Source: CBDHEY01 sp965262305 (lineage in GTDB: Bacteria > Pseudomonadota > Gammaproteobacteria > Pseudomonadales > Cellvibrionaceae). Taken from it: 64,000 nucleotides of DNA. The position numbers and the translations under genes are program-made. Position 1 is the first letter of the stretch. Every line of letters starts with the position of its first letter. The stretch spans positions 1,488,001-1,552,000 of the forward strand of contig CBDHEY010000004.1 in NCBI GenBank assembly GCA_965262305.1, in the 5' to 3' direction. Below are positions 1-8,535 of this stretch, one piece after another. The notes beneath the pieces were generated by a model that was not told the DNA's origin, did not search any database, and was given only the letters and a program-made list of their open reading frames with translations.

Positions 1-1982
1 CCATGAATCATAAAAGCGCGGAAGAACTTAATCTTCCAATGCCCACTGATCGCTGGTCTCGAAATATTCATGCTGATTTGATCGATCGTCTTGCCACCGC
101 AGGAGCAAAATTGATTGTGGTGGATATCGCGTTTAGAGGCGCGCGTGATGAGCTTGAAGATCAAAATTTAAGTCGCTCGATCGCTAAGGCTGGAAATGTT
201 GTGCTCTTTAACTACTTACAAAGATATCAGGAGCTTGTGGGTGAGACATTGGTGGATTTTGAAAAAGAAATTCCACCCTACGAGCCTTTTTTAGAGAATG
301 CGATTGCATCAGCACCATTTGTCTTATCGAAGTTTCCGTTGCAAGTGCAAAGCGCTCAAATTTATTTAGACACCCCCGGCGGTATCACTGCGTCTCAGCC
401 ATTTACCGCTTATTTGGTTCTCCATGTTAATGAAGCAAAAGCACTAAATGATTTAATTCGACAAAAGCTACCCGATGTTTACAGTTTATATAAATTGAAT
501 CACGTTGATTTTCAAACTGCAGATTGGACTCGGGTATTTGCTCAGGTTTTTTTTAATATCATTCGTGAAGATCCAAAAACTGCTAATAAGATCAATCAAC
601 TAATTAAAAGTAAATCCAAAGTTGCAACAGGGCAACGCTTAGATGCGTTTTGGAAAAACATTCGTATTATCAATGCGCTTGTCATTAATTTTTACGGGCC
701 TATCCATACACTAAAACATATCGATTATTCCGAAGCGCTTTTGAAAGAGATGGATTGGCTTACTTCTCAGGTTAAAGATCGTGTCGTCTATCTCGGCTTT
801 TCTGAGACTAGACAAACAGAGCAAATCGATATGTATTCAACTGTCTACACCAATCGGCATGGTGTTGACCTTAGTGGTGTTGAGATCTCTGCGACGGTAT
901 TGGCGAATTTGTTAAACAGAGAACAGATCCAATCGCTTTCGGGGCTATCCTTTATTTTTGCACACCTAATAATCGTTGTTATTGTATTTATAGCGATGAT
1001 ATTACTACCGGTATGGTTAGGCGTCGTTGCTCAGTTAAGTATTTTTATCGTATATCTTGTATTTGGCTTTTATTTATTCTCTGTTTTTAATGTTTGGGTG
1101 CCATGGGTCTTACCTTTTTTACTCATGTTATTAGCCACATTTACTGCGGTGGCTTTCCGCTACCAAATTAGTCGGGCAGAACAGATCAGCATAACCTCGG
1201 CGTTGAACCAATACATCCCTCTTGATGCAGCAAAAGAACTGAGTATGGATTTGTCCCATATGGATATCCAGCAAAAAGTGGTGAAGGGTGTTTGTCTAAT
1301 GACCGATATTCAAGGCTACACGAGCTTGTCGGAACAAATTCCTCCTAAAGAGCTGCACACGAGACTCAATCGGTACTATGAAAGATTAATGTCATTCATT
1401 AAAGAAGAGAATGGCGTTGTTGCGAATATAGTTGGTGATAGCTTACTTGCTTTTTGGATCGCAAAAACAAGTGAAGAGGAAGCGGCAGCTCAGGCGATGA
1501 GAACTGCATTAAAAATAGCTGATATTATGAACAAACCATCCCAGGAGGATATTAACTTACCCACTTCTGTTGCGATCCACGGTGGCGAGTTTTCGCTTGG
1601 AAATCTAGGTGGGTTAGATCATTTTGAGTTTTCTCCCGTTGGTGATATCGTTAACACGGTTTCGCGAATCGAGCCATTAAACCGTAAGCTTGGCACAAAA
1701 ATTCTTGTTTCTAGTAATGTTGCCGAAAAAATAATAGCCGCCAATCTTCGATATGTCGGTAAATTCGCACTTAAGAACAAGTCCAGTGATACACTCGTCT
1801 ACGAGTTAAAGTCCACACCTATAGACCCTCAAATCAAAGAGGCATTTTCACAAGCGTTATATCACTTTGAAGAACAGGATTACCCGAAAGCTGAGTTATG
1901 TTTTAATAGGTTATTAGAAGAATTACCCGAAGATGGACCCTGTCGGTATTATTTAACAGAATGCAATCAAGCAAAACAATAA
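1..1982 (+). CDS. CHASE2-domain class III nucleotide cyclase (5' end outside window)
   Basis: Membrane-bound cyclase that should convert ATP (or GTP) to a cyclic nucleotide in response to a periplasmic signal. The first visible residues already lie inside a CHASE2 domain (RWSRNIHADLIDRLATAGAK is typical), so the true start and first membrane segment lie upstream; the apparent ATG at base 3 is internal. CHASE2 fills visible residues 1-310, three membrane segments follow (310-390), then a class III catalytic domain (about 425-595) with metal-binding aspartates in TDIQGYTS and VGDSLLAFW and the VGDIVNTVSRIE signature. The purine-specifying lysine and aspartate appear as Asn and Glu, so the preferred base is uncertain. 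A short TPR-like tail ends the protein. It lies 58 bases before the FecR-barrel gene on the same strand. Family confident, substrate not. Confidence 0.85.
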   Translation, partial: MNHKSAEELNLPMPTDRWSRNIHADLIDRLATAGAKLIVVDIAFRGARDELEDQNLSRSIAKAGNVVLFNYLQRYQELVGETLVDFEKEIPPYEPFLENAIASAPFVLSKFPLQVQSAQIYLDTPGGITASQPFTAYLVLHVNEAKALNDLIRQKLPDVYSLYKLNHVDFQTADWTRVFAQVFFNIIREDPKTANKINQLIKSKSKVATGQRLDAFWKNIRIINALVINFYGPIHTLKHIDYSEALLKEMDWLTSQVKDRVVYLGFSETRQTEQIDMYSTVYTNRHGVDLSGVEISATVLANLLNREQIQSLSGLSFIFAHLIIVVIVFIAMILLPVWLGVVAQLSIFIVYLVFGFYLFSVFNVWVPWVLPFLLMLLATFTAVAFRYQISRAEQISITSALNQYIPLDAAKELSMDLSHMDIQQKVVKGVCLMTDIQGYTSLSEQIPPKELHTRLNRYYERLMSFIKEENGVVANIVGDSLLAFWIAKTSEEEAAAQAMRTALKIADIMNKPSQEDINLPTSVAIHGGEFSLGNLGGLDHFEFSPVGDIVNTVSRIEPLNRKLGTKILVSSNVAEKIIAANLRYVGKFALKNKSSDTLVYELKSTPIDPQIKEAFSQALYHFEEQDYPKAELCFNRLLEELPEDGPCRYYLTECNQAKQ

Positions 1983-2040
1983 TCTAGTCCCGAAAGGGAT
2001 CTCATCTATTTATATGTTATTTATTGGGGGAGTGCCAAAA

Positions 2041-5000
2041 ATGGTTCACTGTGGGAATCTATTATCTCGTCGAAAAGCCACACTTTTCGTCTTCAACTCG
2101 TCATATATTAAGTGTCTTGTTAATTATCTTTTCAGTTTTGGTCTAATAATGGCTGTTAGTGCCAAAGCGCAGGATACGCAGAACTTAACTGACAGAAGCC
2201 GCTGTGGCGAAAAACATGCAGCGACGCTTGTGAGTGCCGAAGGAACAACCACTATAAAGCTGGCGAATAATCCAAATTGGCTGCAAGCACCTTTGAACAC
2301 GGCTTTTTGTACCGGAGATCGAATTTCGGTAACAGAAAGTAGGGCGGCCGTAAGGTTGATCAATGACACGATAGTACGATTAGACGTAAACACCAGCTTA
2401 ACTTTTTTGCCACAAGAAAAATCATATTGGGCTGAATTGCTAGACGGTGTGGCTCATTTTATTACTCGAACGCCCAAATCGTTTCAAATAAAAACGGGTG
2501 CTTTAAATGCAGCTGTTGATGGAACTGAGTTTATTGTATCAATTGAAAGAGATCAAACCAGAGTGTTGGTTATCGAAGGAAGTGTAGTAGCCGCTAATAA
2601 ACTTGGTTCGGTAGACCTCGTAGCGAAAGAACAGGCTGTTGCGACAGAATCTACGGCACCGATCAAATCAACTGTTATTTCACTTGTTAATAGTGTTGAT
2701 TGGGCATTGCATTATCCCCCCGTGAGTTTTCCTACCTCTATCGAAAATGTTGATGAAGCGGTAAAGCAAGGTCGATTTCTCGATGCCTACCAACTACTGC
2801 AAGAAGCCGACGATAAAAAAGCAGATGACCTTGCGTTAGAAGCCTCTTTAGCGTTAAATCTAGGGCGTGTCGCTGAGGCTGAACAAATATTGCGGTCTGT
2901 TAAAAATGATAAAGCAGAAAATATTGAAGTAGTTAGAGCTTTACTGAAACTCGTTTATGGACAGGTCCAAGAGGCGCAATCACAAGTTTTAGGTATAACC
3001 AATCAGAACTCGAATAATGCCGCAGCCTGGCAAGTTTTGTCTTATACCCAGCAAGCAAATTTTAAATTAGAAAAAGCACTAGAAAGTACAAAGCGTGCTG
3101 AAAAGATTAATTCAGATGATGGTGTCGTCCAAGCTCGTTTAGCTGAGCTATCTTTAATGCGAAACCAAATTAGTAACGCACTAAGATATTCCGCAAACGC
3201 GATAAAACTGGCTCCTAAATTTAGTCGTTCTCACACTATAAATGCCTTTGCTCAACTTAATCGGCGTAATATTTCTGCTGCAAAAAAAGCGTTTCAACGA
3301 GCAGCTGATATAAATTCTGCCGACCCACAAGCAGCATTGGGCTTAGGTTTGATCAATGTAAGAAAAGGGAATTTACTCGGAGGCAGAGAATATCTCGAAT
3401 TAGCGGCTGCCTTAGATCCAACGAATTCTCTACCGCGAAGCGTGTTGGGTAAACTCTATTACGAAATTAATCGCAATGACTTTGCTCAAGAGCAATTTAA
3501 TTTGGCTAAAGAATTTGATCCAAATGATCCCACTCCCTGGTTTTATAATGCACTTAAAGAGCAAGATGAAAATAATCCGGCGGGTGCACTTAAAGAACTC
3601 AAAATCGCCCAAGAAAAGAATGACAACCGCGCGGTCTATCGTTCGCGATTGTTACTCGATAAGGACGAAGCCGCGAGGGGAGCAAGTTTAGGAAATATTT
3701 ATCGCCAACTTGGTTTTGACCAATTAGCCTTAAGAGAAGGCACCAAAGCCATAGAGCAAGCGCCAGACGAATATGCTGGGCATCGATTAGTGGCAGAAAG
3801 TTATATCGATGACCCTTTTCATCAATCTGTGAGAACAAGTGAAGCACTTCAAGCGCGAATTCATCAGCCTATAGGCACGGCACCCTTGCCAATAGGCTTA
3901 GGTGAAACTGGGCTTTTTGTGCGCCAAGGTGTGGGGCCTTCTGAACTGGGACTCAATGAATTTACCCCCTTGTTTATTCAAGAAGGGTTTAATGGTCGAA
4001 CATCTGTGGTGGTTGGTACCCAAGACACAAAAGCATTCGATGCAAGTCTATATGGCAATACCAGCAACTTTAGCATGAACGCAGGTATTTATAATTATGC
4101 TTCTGACGGCTTTAGAGTAAATAACGATGCTGACTACGAAATTCGAACTATTGGTGCGCAGTATGCGCCGAATGATAGAGCGCAGTTTTTTGTTGATTAT
4201 ACTCAGCGTGAGTCGGATGCCGGGGATTTGAGTACGAATTTTGATCCGGATAACTTTTCTGAGACCTCTCGTCAGACGGAGACCCGAGAAAGGTTTAATT
4301 TGGGCACTAAGTTGAATCTATTAAACAACTTTATGTTGTTAGCATCTGTTATCAATGAAGAGCGTGAAACTGATTTTAGTTTACCTCTGCTATTTCCAGG
4401 AGGGGTATTTTTAGATCTTGGCGCTAAGGAAGAAGCAATTATAAATAACGATGAGCTACAGATTGTTACAGAGCTAAAATATTTTCGTTTGAGTAGTGGT
4501 ATTCAAAGTGTCAATAATAAAGTTAATACTTTTGAAAAGGCTAGTTTTATTGAATCAATTGAAGATTGGGATTATCAGAACTATTACACTGACTTTTATA
4601 GCGAATTTTCTAGTGTTAATTTAAAACTGTTGGCAGGTCTTGGTTTTGAATCCATTTCAGGTGATAGAACTGGAGAAAATTATATAGAAATAGAAAAACA
4701 AGAAAGAATCGTACCAAGGTTCGGCCTAAGTTGGACTGCAGTTCCTGAGTTAATCTTTCGAACTGCATATTCGCAAAATTTCAATACTATTTCTGGAGGG
4801 ACTTCTAGTTTAAGAAATACACATGTTTTTGGGTTCTTAACGCAGTATGACGAACTTCCCGGATTAGAAAGTAAAAACCGAGGTGTTGGGCTCGACTTCT
4901 CAATGACTAATGTTAGTTTTGGGGCTGAATTTATAAATAGAGATCTACGTAACCCATTGTTATCAAGTGATCTCGTAAATGATGAGGTGCTTTTTGACGT

Positions 5001-5460
5001 CCAGCAGCAAAAAATTGATCATGAAAAGTCAAAGGTATATTTAGCTTTTGATTTTTCTGAATTCGTATCTTTCAGCTCTTCTATTTTAAGAGAAAGATAT
5101 GTTCGAGAAATTGAAGATTCATTCTTGGCAAATTTACCAACAGAGTTAGATTCGATTATTGCTCCACAAAACTTAACTATATCAGTTGATTCTAATTTAT
5201 CTGTTAGCTCATCAATCAAAATAATTAAGCAAAATATAAATCTATTTTCTTCTGGTGAAGATACCTCTACTTTTTCTATAGCAGATTTAACTATAACCCA
5301 TAAACTACCAAATCGTTCAGGAGCGATCTCGCTTGGTATTTTTAATATGTTTGATCGAGAGTTTGATTTTCAAGACTCTAATTTTTTAAGCTTACTACCA
5401 AGACGTCAAAATATAGTAACAGAAAGATCAATATTATTGACTGTAGAAATTGAATTTTAA
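2041..5460 (+). CDS. FecR-domain, TPR-repeat protein with C-terminal outer-membrane beta-barrel
   Basis: I prefer the ATG at 2041 over the one at 2014, because GGGGGAG sits 8 bases upstream of it; it gives a signal peptide ending near SAKAQ. A FecR-type domain follows (roughly residues 50-190, with the GDRISVTESRAAVRL and AAVDGTEF stretches), then several TPR repeats (about 215-600), then some 530 residues rich in alternating hydrophobic and polar residues. These end in Phe (LTVEIEF), the usual beta-barrel assembly signal. FecR domains normally relay signals in the periplasm, and TPRs bind proteins or peptides. Having all three in one chain suggests an outer-membrane sensor or assembly protein. 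It follows the CHASE2 cyclase, so the two probably work together. The barrel cargo is unknown. Confidence 0.75.
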   Translation: MVHCGNLLSRRKATLFVFNSSYIKCLVNYLFSFGLIMAVSAKAQDTQNLTDRSRCGEKHAATLVSAEGTTTIKLANNPNWLQAPLNTAFCTGDRISVTESRAAVRLINDTIVRLDVNTSLTFLPQEKSYWAELLDGVAHFITRTPKSFQIKTGALNAAVDGTEFIVSIERDQTRVLVIEGSVVAANKLGSVDLVAKEQAVATESTAPIKSTVISLVNSVDWALHYPPVSFPTSIENVDEAVKQGRFLDAYQLLQEADDKKADDLALEASLALNLGRVAEAEQILRSVKNDKAENIEVVRALLKLVYGQVQEAQSQVLGITNQNSNNAAAWQVLSYTQQANFKLEKALESTKRAEKINSDDGVVQARLAELSLMRNQISNALRYSANAIKLAPKFSRSHTINAFAQLNRRNISAAKKAFQRAADINSADPQAALGLGLINVRKGNLLGGREYLELAAALDPTNSLPRSVLGKLYYEINRNDFAQEQFNLAKEFDPNDPTPWFYNALKEQDENNPAGALKELKIAQEKNDNRAVYRSRLLLDKDEAARGASLGNIYRQLGFDQLALREGTKAIEQAPDEYAGHRLVAESYIDDPFHQSVRTSEALQARIHQPIGTAPLPIGLGETGLFVRQGVGPSELGLNEFTPLFIQEGFNGRTSVVVGTQDTKAFDASLYGNTSNFSMNAGIYNYASDGFRVNNDADYEIRTIGAQYAPNDRAQFFVDYTQRESDAGDLSTNFDPDNFSETSRQTETRERFNLGTKLNLLNNFMLLASVINEERETDFSLPLLFPGGVFLDLGAKEEAIINNDELQIVTELKYFRLSSGIQSVNNKVNTFEKASFIESIEDWDYQNYYTDFYSEFSSVNLKLLAGLGFESISGDRTGENYIEIEKQERIVPRFGLSWTAVPELIFRTAYSQNFNTISGGTSSLRNTHVFGFLTQYDELPGLESKNRGVGLDFSMTNVSFGAEFINRDLRNPLLSSDLVNDEVLFDVQQQKIDHEKSKVYLAFDFSEFVSFSSSILRERYVREIEDSFLANLPTELDSIIAPQNLTISVDSNLSVSSSIKIIKQNINLFSSGEDTSTFSIADLTITHKLPNRSGAISLGIFNMFDREFDFQDSNFLSLLPRRQNIVTERSILLTVEIEF

Positions 5461-5467
5461 TTTAATG

Positions 5468-5497
5468 CTTGTAATCGAACTGTTGTTCGATTACAAG
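5468..5497. terminator. 13-bp perfect hairpin between convergent genes
   Basis: CTTGTAATCGAAC and its exact reverse complement are separated by TGTT. It sits between the stop codons of the FecR-barrel gene and the convergent small exported-protein gene. U-tracts are weak on both sides, so it may act as a bidirectional terminator or as an RNA 3'-end protector. Confidence 0.6.
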
Positions 5498-5505
5498 CGA
5501 AAAGC

Positions 5506-5994
5506 TTATTGAAGGACCGGGCATGGTGTTGGGAATCGGTACAGCTTATTTCCGATAATGAAAACACATACATGATTATCTGCATGTGCTTCAGAAAATA
5601 ATACTGGAATGTTTGAAGACTTTTGGTTGTGGTCATCGAGAATATAACTTTTTAATGTAATCTCTGAATTTGGCTCCACATTAACAAGCTTTTTCTCCAA
5701 TCGCTGATCACAATCTTTCCCTATGGTACAGCCTTTTAACATCTGATCCCTCCGAACAACTGGAGTAGGTTTATCTGACTGAGTTGTGCCTACTGCAAGT
5801 GCAAAACTTACGGGGTCTTCATAACCAATATCTTTTTGTAAAACGTTCCAGTTTACTGGAGGTTTAGGCTTGTGGTGATGCCCATCCCCTTCTTGTACAT
5901 CTTTGCAATTCACTAGCGCCACTGAAGACACACCAAGAACCACGCCAAGCAATACTGACCTTAAGGAAAGTATGCTGTTTTTTGTTTCACTCAT
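5506..5994 (-). CDS. Small exported protein with four-Cys AHA/NKLY/PCP C-terminal module (copy A)
   Basis: 162 residues, no family recognised. An N-terminal hydrophobic segment (about 11-29) ends in VALVNC, which could be a weak lipobox (Asn at -1 is unusual) or part of a normal signal peptide. A His-rich patch follows (GDGHHHKPKPP). The last ~75 residues share with the products at 8003 and 8536 a C-x5-C pair (CTIGKDC), then F-x3-AHA-x2-H-[VI]-C, NKLY and P-x-PCP, while the N-terminal half is unrelated to theirs. TAGGAG lies upstream of the ATG. The conserved Cys and His residues suggest disulfides or metal binding in the periplasm; this is inference. Confidence 0.7.
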   Translation of the reverse strand: MSETKNSILSLRSVLLGVVLGVSSVALVNCKDVQEGDGHHHKPKPPVNWNVLQKDIGYEDPVSFALAVGTTQSDKPTPVVRRDQMLKGCTIGKDCDQRLEKKLVNVEPNSEITLKSYILDDHNQKSSNIPVLFSEAHADNHVCVFIIGNKLYRFPTPCPVLQ

Positions 5995-6342
5995 ATCAAA
6001 CTCCTAAATTGTGTTGTTGTGTTTATTGGAACTCTGTAATGCTTTGTGAATACTCGCTAATCTGTTTCCCACTTATTGAGCTAGGTATGAGATAAGCGTG
6101 ATATTAACAAAACGACTTATTTGGTGTTTGTTTAGTGCGATACCCCCCGCCTGAACAAAACGCATACTAATCGTGATTAAACATTTTAAAAATACATTGA
6201 CTAGAATTAACACATAAAATGGCGCCAAAATCACTTTTTGTGTTTTAATTTTGAACGCAATTAGAATCCGGCTTTAAACTGATTCTTTTTTGATCTCTAT
6301 TCTGGTTTTGAATTTAATGACATTTAAATCAGAATAGCCTGC
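5995..6342. other. Intergenic region without a recognised gene
   Basis: About 350 bases upstream of copy A on its strand. It is AT-rich in parts and presumably holds that gene's promoter, but I see no clear -35/-10 pair, RNA gene or repeat. No convincing coding frame. Confidence 0.4.
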
Positions 6343-6522
6343 TTACCCCAACTGCCAGGAGAGCAGCTTTGATGAGTAATTTGAGCTTTGGAATTGCATT
6401 GGTTCTTTATTAGAACGCCTTGCGGGGGGAAATTGCTTAGATGAACCCTGTGGGTGTTTTTTTACTGCATCACGATTGACTTTAATCATTACTAATAACA
6501 CGATAATTACCAAAATTTCCAT
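6343..6522 (-). CDS. Small single-pass membrane protein, hypothetical
   Basis: 59 residues if it starts at the ATG at 6522, which has a GAGG about 7 bases upstream; an earlier ATG at 6540 would add six residues. It has one N-terminal hydrophobic stretch (ILVIIVLLVMI) followed by a basic, Ser/Gln-rich tail. No family recognised. It lies at the edge of a repeat-rich patch, so it may be a real small protein or chance coding. The ribosome site and membrane segment are the only support. Confidence 0.4.
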   Translation of the reverse strand: MEILVIIVLLVMIKVNRDAVKKHPQGSSKQFPPARRSNKEPMQFQSSNYSSKLLSWQLG

Positions 6523-6632
6523 GTGCCACCTCGTCCACATTTATTGTTAACAAATTAATATCTCCCGGCCTCCCTGCCGCAAAATGATGCCAGAGAGCAA
6601 CATAGAGAGAATAAAACACTTGTTCCTATCGG

Positions 6633-6938
6633 GTGAAAACCATCCTTATGACATCCCTGTCCCTCGCCACTATCCCCTGTGGAGGTCGATGGCTTTTTCC
6701 CGCGCTAGGAATAGGCTACACGTATAGGATAGCCAAGACAGAAATAATCGACGTGAGATTGTTGCTGTATGATTGTGAACTAATCACATTTGACTATCTT
6801 AAAAATGACATCCGTTCATTTCCGCTAGAGTATTTGAATTTACTCGGCGTTTCAGAAGAGGTAACGAAGCGTGCCTTTGTAGAGATTTCCGCCTTTACTA
6901 ACTTGACGAACAAAGAATTAATGTTTGCTGAAATTTAG
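6633..6938 (+). CDS. Hypothetical reading frame overlapping the tandem repeat
   Basis: 101 codons. The C-terminal half (from about DYLKNDIRSF to KELMFAEI) is repeated in the next repeat copy near 7230-7376 as IRSFSLEYLNLLGVSEGV and onward, in the same frame with the same stop. This part therefore looks like a once-coding segment carried in the repeat. The N-terminal half is not shared with the other copies. No family recognised and no good ribosome site. It may be a decayed gene tail. The stop codon lies inside the palindrome ATTTAGCCAT-GG-ATGGCTAAAT, which would form a terminator-like hairpin. Confidence 0.3.
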   Translation: MKTILMTSLSLATIPCGGRWLFPALGIGYTYRIAKTEIIDVRLLLYDCELITFDYLKNDIRSFPLEYLNLLGVSEEVTKRAFVEISAFTNLTNKELMFAEI

Positions 6939-7194
6939 CCATGGATGGCTAAATAAGACTTGGTGTACGGGATGCACATTCAAGTCGACAGTTAAAATTG
7001 AGTCTTTGAGAGGGCTAACAAGTTAGAGGGCATGTTTCTTTGGTTCCGTTTCTTTACATGAGTAAAGAAATGAACTCGCCGCAAGGCGAAACATTGATAA
7101 ATTCTAGATAACTAAGGTGTTACGTTAAGGGGATGCTCGGCCATCCCCTTAACAATCCCAAGCCGCCCCTCTGACACGATCGCTACGCGATTTA
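6800..7194. repeat. Accessory repeat, copy 1 of a ~436-454 bp tandem unit
   Basis: First copy. The order of landmarks is: coding tail ending FAEI-stop, palindrome ATTTAGCCAT-GG-ATGGCTAAAT (stop codon inside), a stretch with GTTTCTTTAC-ATGA-GTAAAGAAA, and the 12-bp hairpin GTTAAGGGGATG-ctcggc-CATCCCCTTAAC at 7124-7153, then the segment containing GACACGATCGCTACGCG. The left boundary is blurred because the 5' part diverges from copy 2. Confidence 0.75.
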
Positions 7195-7648
7195 CATTAC
7201 GAACAGGCAGACTCGATATCCTATCTCGACGGCCTTGAAAATGGCATCCGTTCATTTTCTCTAGAGTATTTGAATTTACTCGGCGTATCAGAAGGGGTAA
7301 CGAAGCGTGCCTTCGTAGAGATTTCCCCCTTTACTAACTTGACGAACAAAGAGTTAATTTTTGCTGAAATTTAGCCATGGATGGCTAAATAAGACTTGGT
7401 GTGCGGGATGCACATTCAAGTCGACAGTTAAAATTGAGTCTTTGAGAGGCCTAACAAGTTAGAGGGGCATGTTTCTTTGGTTCCGTTTCTTTACATGAGT
7501 AAAGAAATGAACTCGCCGCAAGGCGAAACATTGATAAATTCTAGATAACTAAGGTGTTACGTTAAGGGGATGCTCGGCCATCCCCTTAACAATCCTAGGC
7601 CGCCCCTCTGACACGATCGCTACGCGATTACCCTCGTAAAATAAAATA
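7195..7648. repeat. Accessory repeat, copy 2 (complete unit)
   Basis: Best-preserved unit, starting at CATTACGAACAGGC and ending just before the same motif at 7649, a period of 454 bases. The GCCATGGATGGC palindromes of copies 1 and 2 lie 436 bases apart. The 12-bp hairpin recurs exactly at 7561-7590. An extra 18 bases (CCCTCGTAAAATAAAATA) near the right end explain the difference in period. Confidence 0.8.
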
Positions 7649-7757
7649 CATTACGAACAGGCAGACTCGATATCCTATCTCGACGGCCTTGAAAATGACA
7701 TCCGGTCATTTTCTCTAGAGTATTTGAATTTACTCGGCGTATCAGAAGGGGTTTTGT
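7649..7757. repeat. Accessory repeat, copy 3 (truncated)
   Basis: Matches the first ~109 bases of copy 2, then stops abruptly after ATCAGAAGGGG, where unrelated sequence begins. The break falls inside the conserved coding tail. Confidence 0.7.
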
Positions 7758-7789
7758 TAGTGTGCAAATACTCCCATTTCATCAAGCTG

Positions 7790-7990
7790 AAAAATCAAAG
7801 AAATTTTAAGGGTATAAGCGACAGGAAGTCGCGTTAGGGCGGAGGAGAGGGAGGCCCCATTTGTCCGACCCTGTAAAATTGAATTGGTTTGAAGTGAGTC
7901 ACGCAGTAACCTTGATGATGGGTGTCTTTTGTTTTAGTTCCTTTTATTTGGACACGCAAATAAAAGGAACTTGCTGACTGTCAACCACCG
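7790..7990. repeat. Second hairpin-bearing repeat element
   Basis: A different intergenic element with GACAGGAAGTCGCG, a purine-rich run (GGCGGAGGAGAGGGAGG) and a perfect 15-bp inverted repeat AGTTCCTTTTATTTG / CAAATAAAAGGAACT with a 6-base loop at 7936-7971. Its design resembles the TTTCTTTAC hairpin of the 454-bp unit: both have a GTTCC-like left arm and a GGAAC or GAAC-like right arm. It lies just downstream of copy B of the exported-protein genes. It could act as a terminator for that gene, although no strong U-tract follows. Confidence 0.5.
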
Positions 7991-8002
7991 ACAATTAAAT
8001 TG

Positions 8003-8479
8003 CTAAAAAACTGGGCAGGGAGGGGGGACTTGATAGAGTTTATTTTTTATTAAAATTAAACATACATGGTCATCTGCATGAGCTTTGTTAAATATATTTG
8101 GCACATCGTTTTTTGAATAATCTTCACCAATTTCTATCACTTTCACCGTATATTCATAAATTGGTTCTTCATATTCTGCGAGTACATAATTGGGATGACA
8201 GTTGCCGCCTTCTTCACAGGGTAAAATTTGATTACCTTCAGAATCATAAACAAGTACGCCTTCATCTTCGCCCATATCTTGACCTTGCATAATCATAAAA
8301 CTGGGTTTGCCTTTCAGCATGCCGCGTGGATCGGGATAAAAACTCTTATAATTCATGCGGTGCTTTTTATACTTCTTTTTTGGATCGTGTGCATCGACAG
8401 AAATAGAAACAACTGCAGCGATTACAAGTGAGAATAAAAACAAAAGTGGTTTAATGATATTTCTTGGGATATTTAACAT
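8003..8479 (-). CDS. Small exported protein with four-Cys AHA/NKLY/PCP module (copy B)
   Basis: 158 residues with a clean Sec signal peptide (hydrophobic about 10-27, likely cleavage after VDA). The mature part starts with a Lys-rich stretch (DPKKKYKKHR), then has a C-x5-C pair (CEEGGNC), an acidic YEEPIYEYTVK stretch and the tail FNKAHADDHVC...NKLY...PPPCPVF. Against the neighbour at 8536, only 4 of the first 124 residues differ but 15 of the last 34 do, so the tail has been exchanged or has diversified separately. The ribosome site AGGAG is identical in both copies. Function unknown; disulfide-bonded or metal-binding periplasmic protein is a guess. Confidence 0.75.
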   Translation of the reverse strand: MLNIPRNIIKPLLFLFSLVIAAVVSISVDAHDPKKKYKKHRMNYKSFYPDPRGMLKGKPSFMIMQGQDMGEDEGVLVYDSEGNQILPCEEGGNCHPNYVLAEYEEPIYEYTVKVIEIGEDYSKNDVPNIFNKAHADDHVCLILIKNKLYQVPPPCPVF

Positions 8480-8535
8480 GCGAATCTCCTTTGTTGCATG
8501 GTATTTTTATTAATGATGTCTTTTTTGTATGATTC

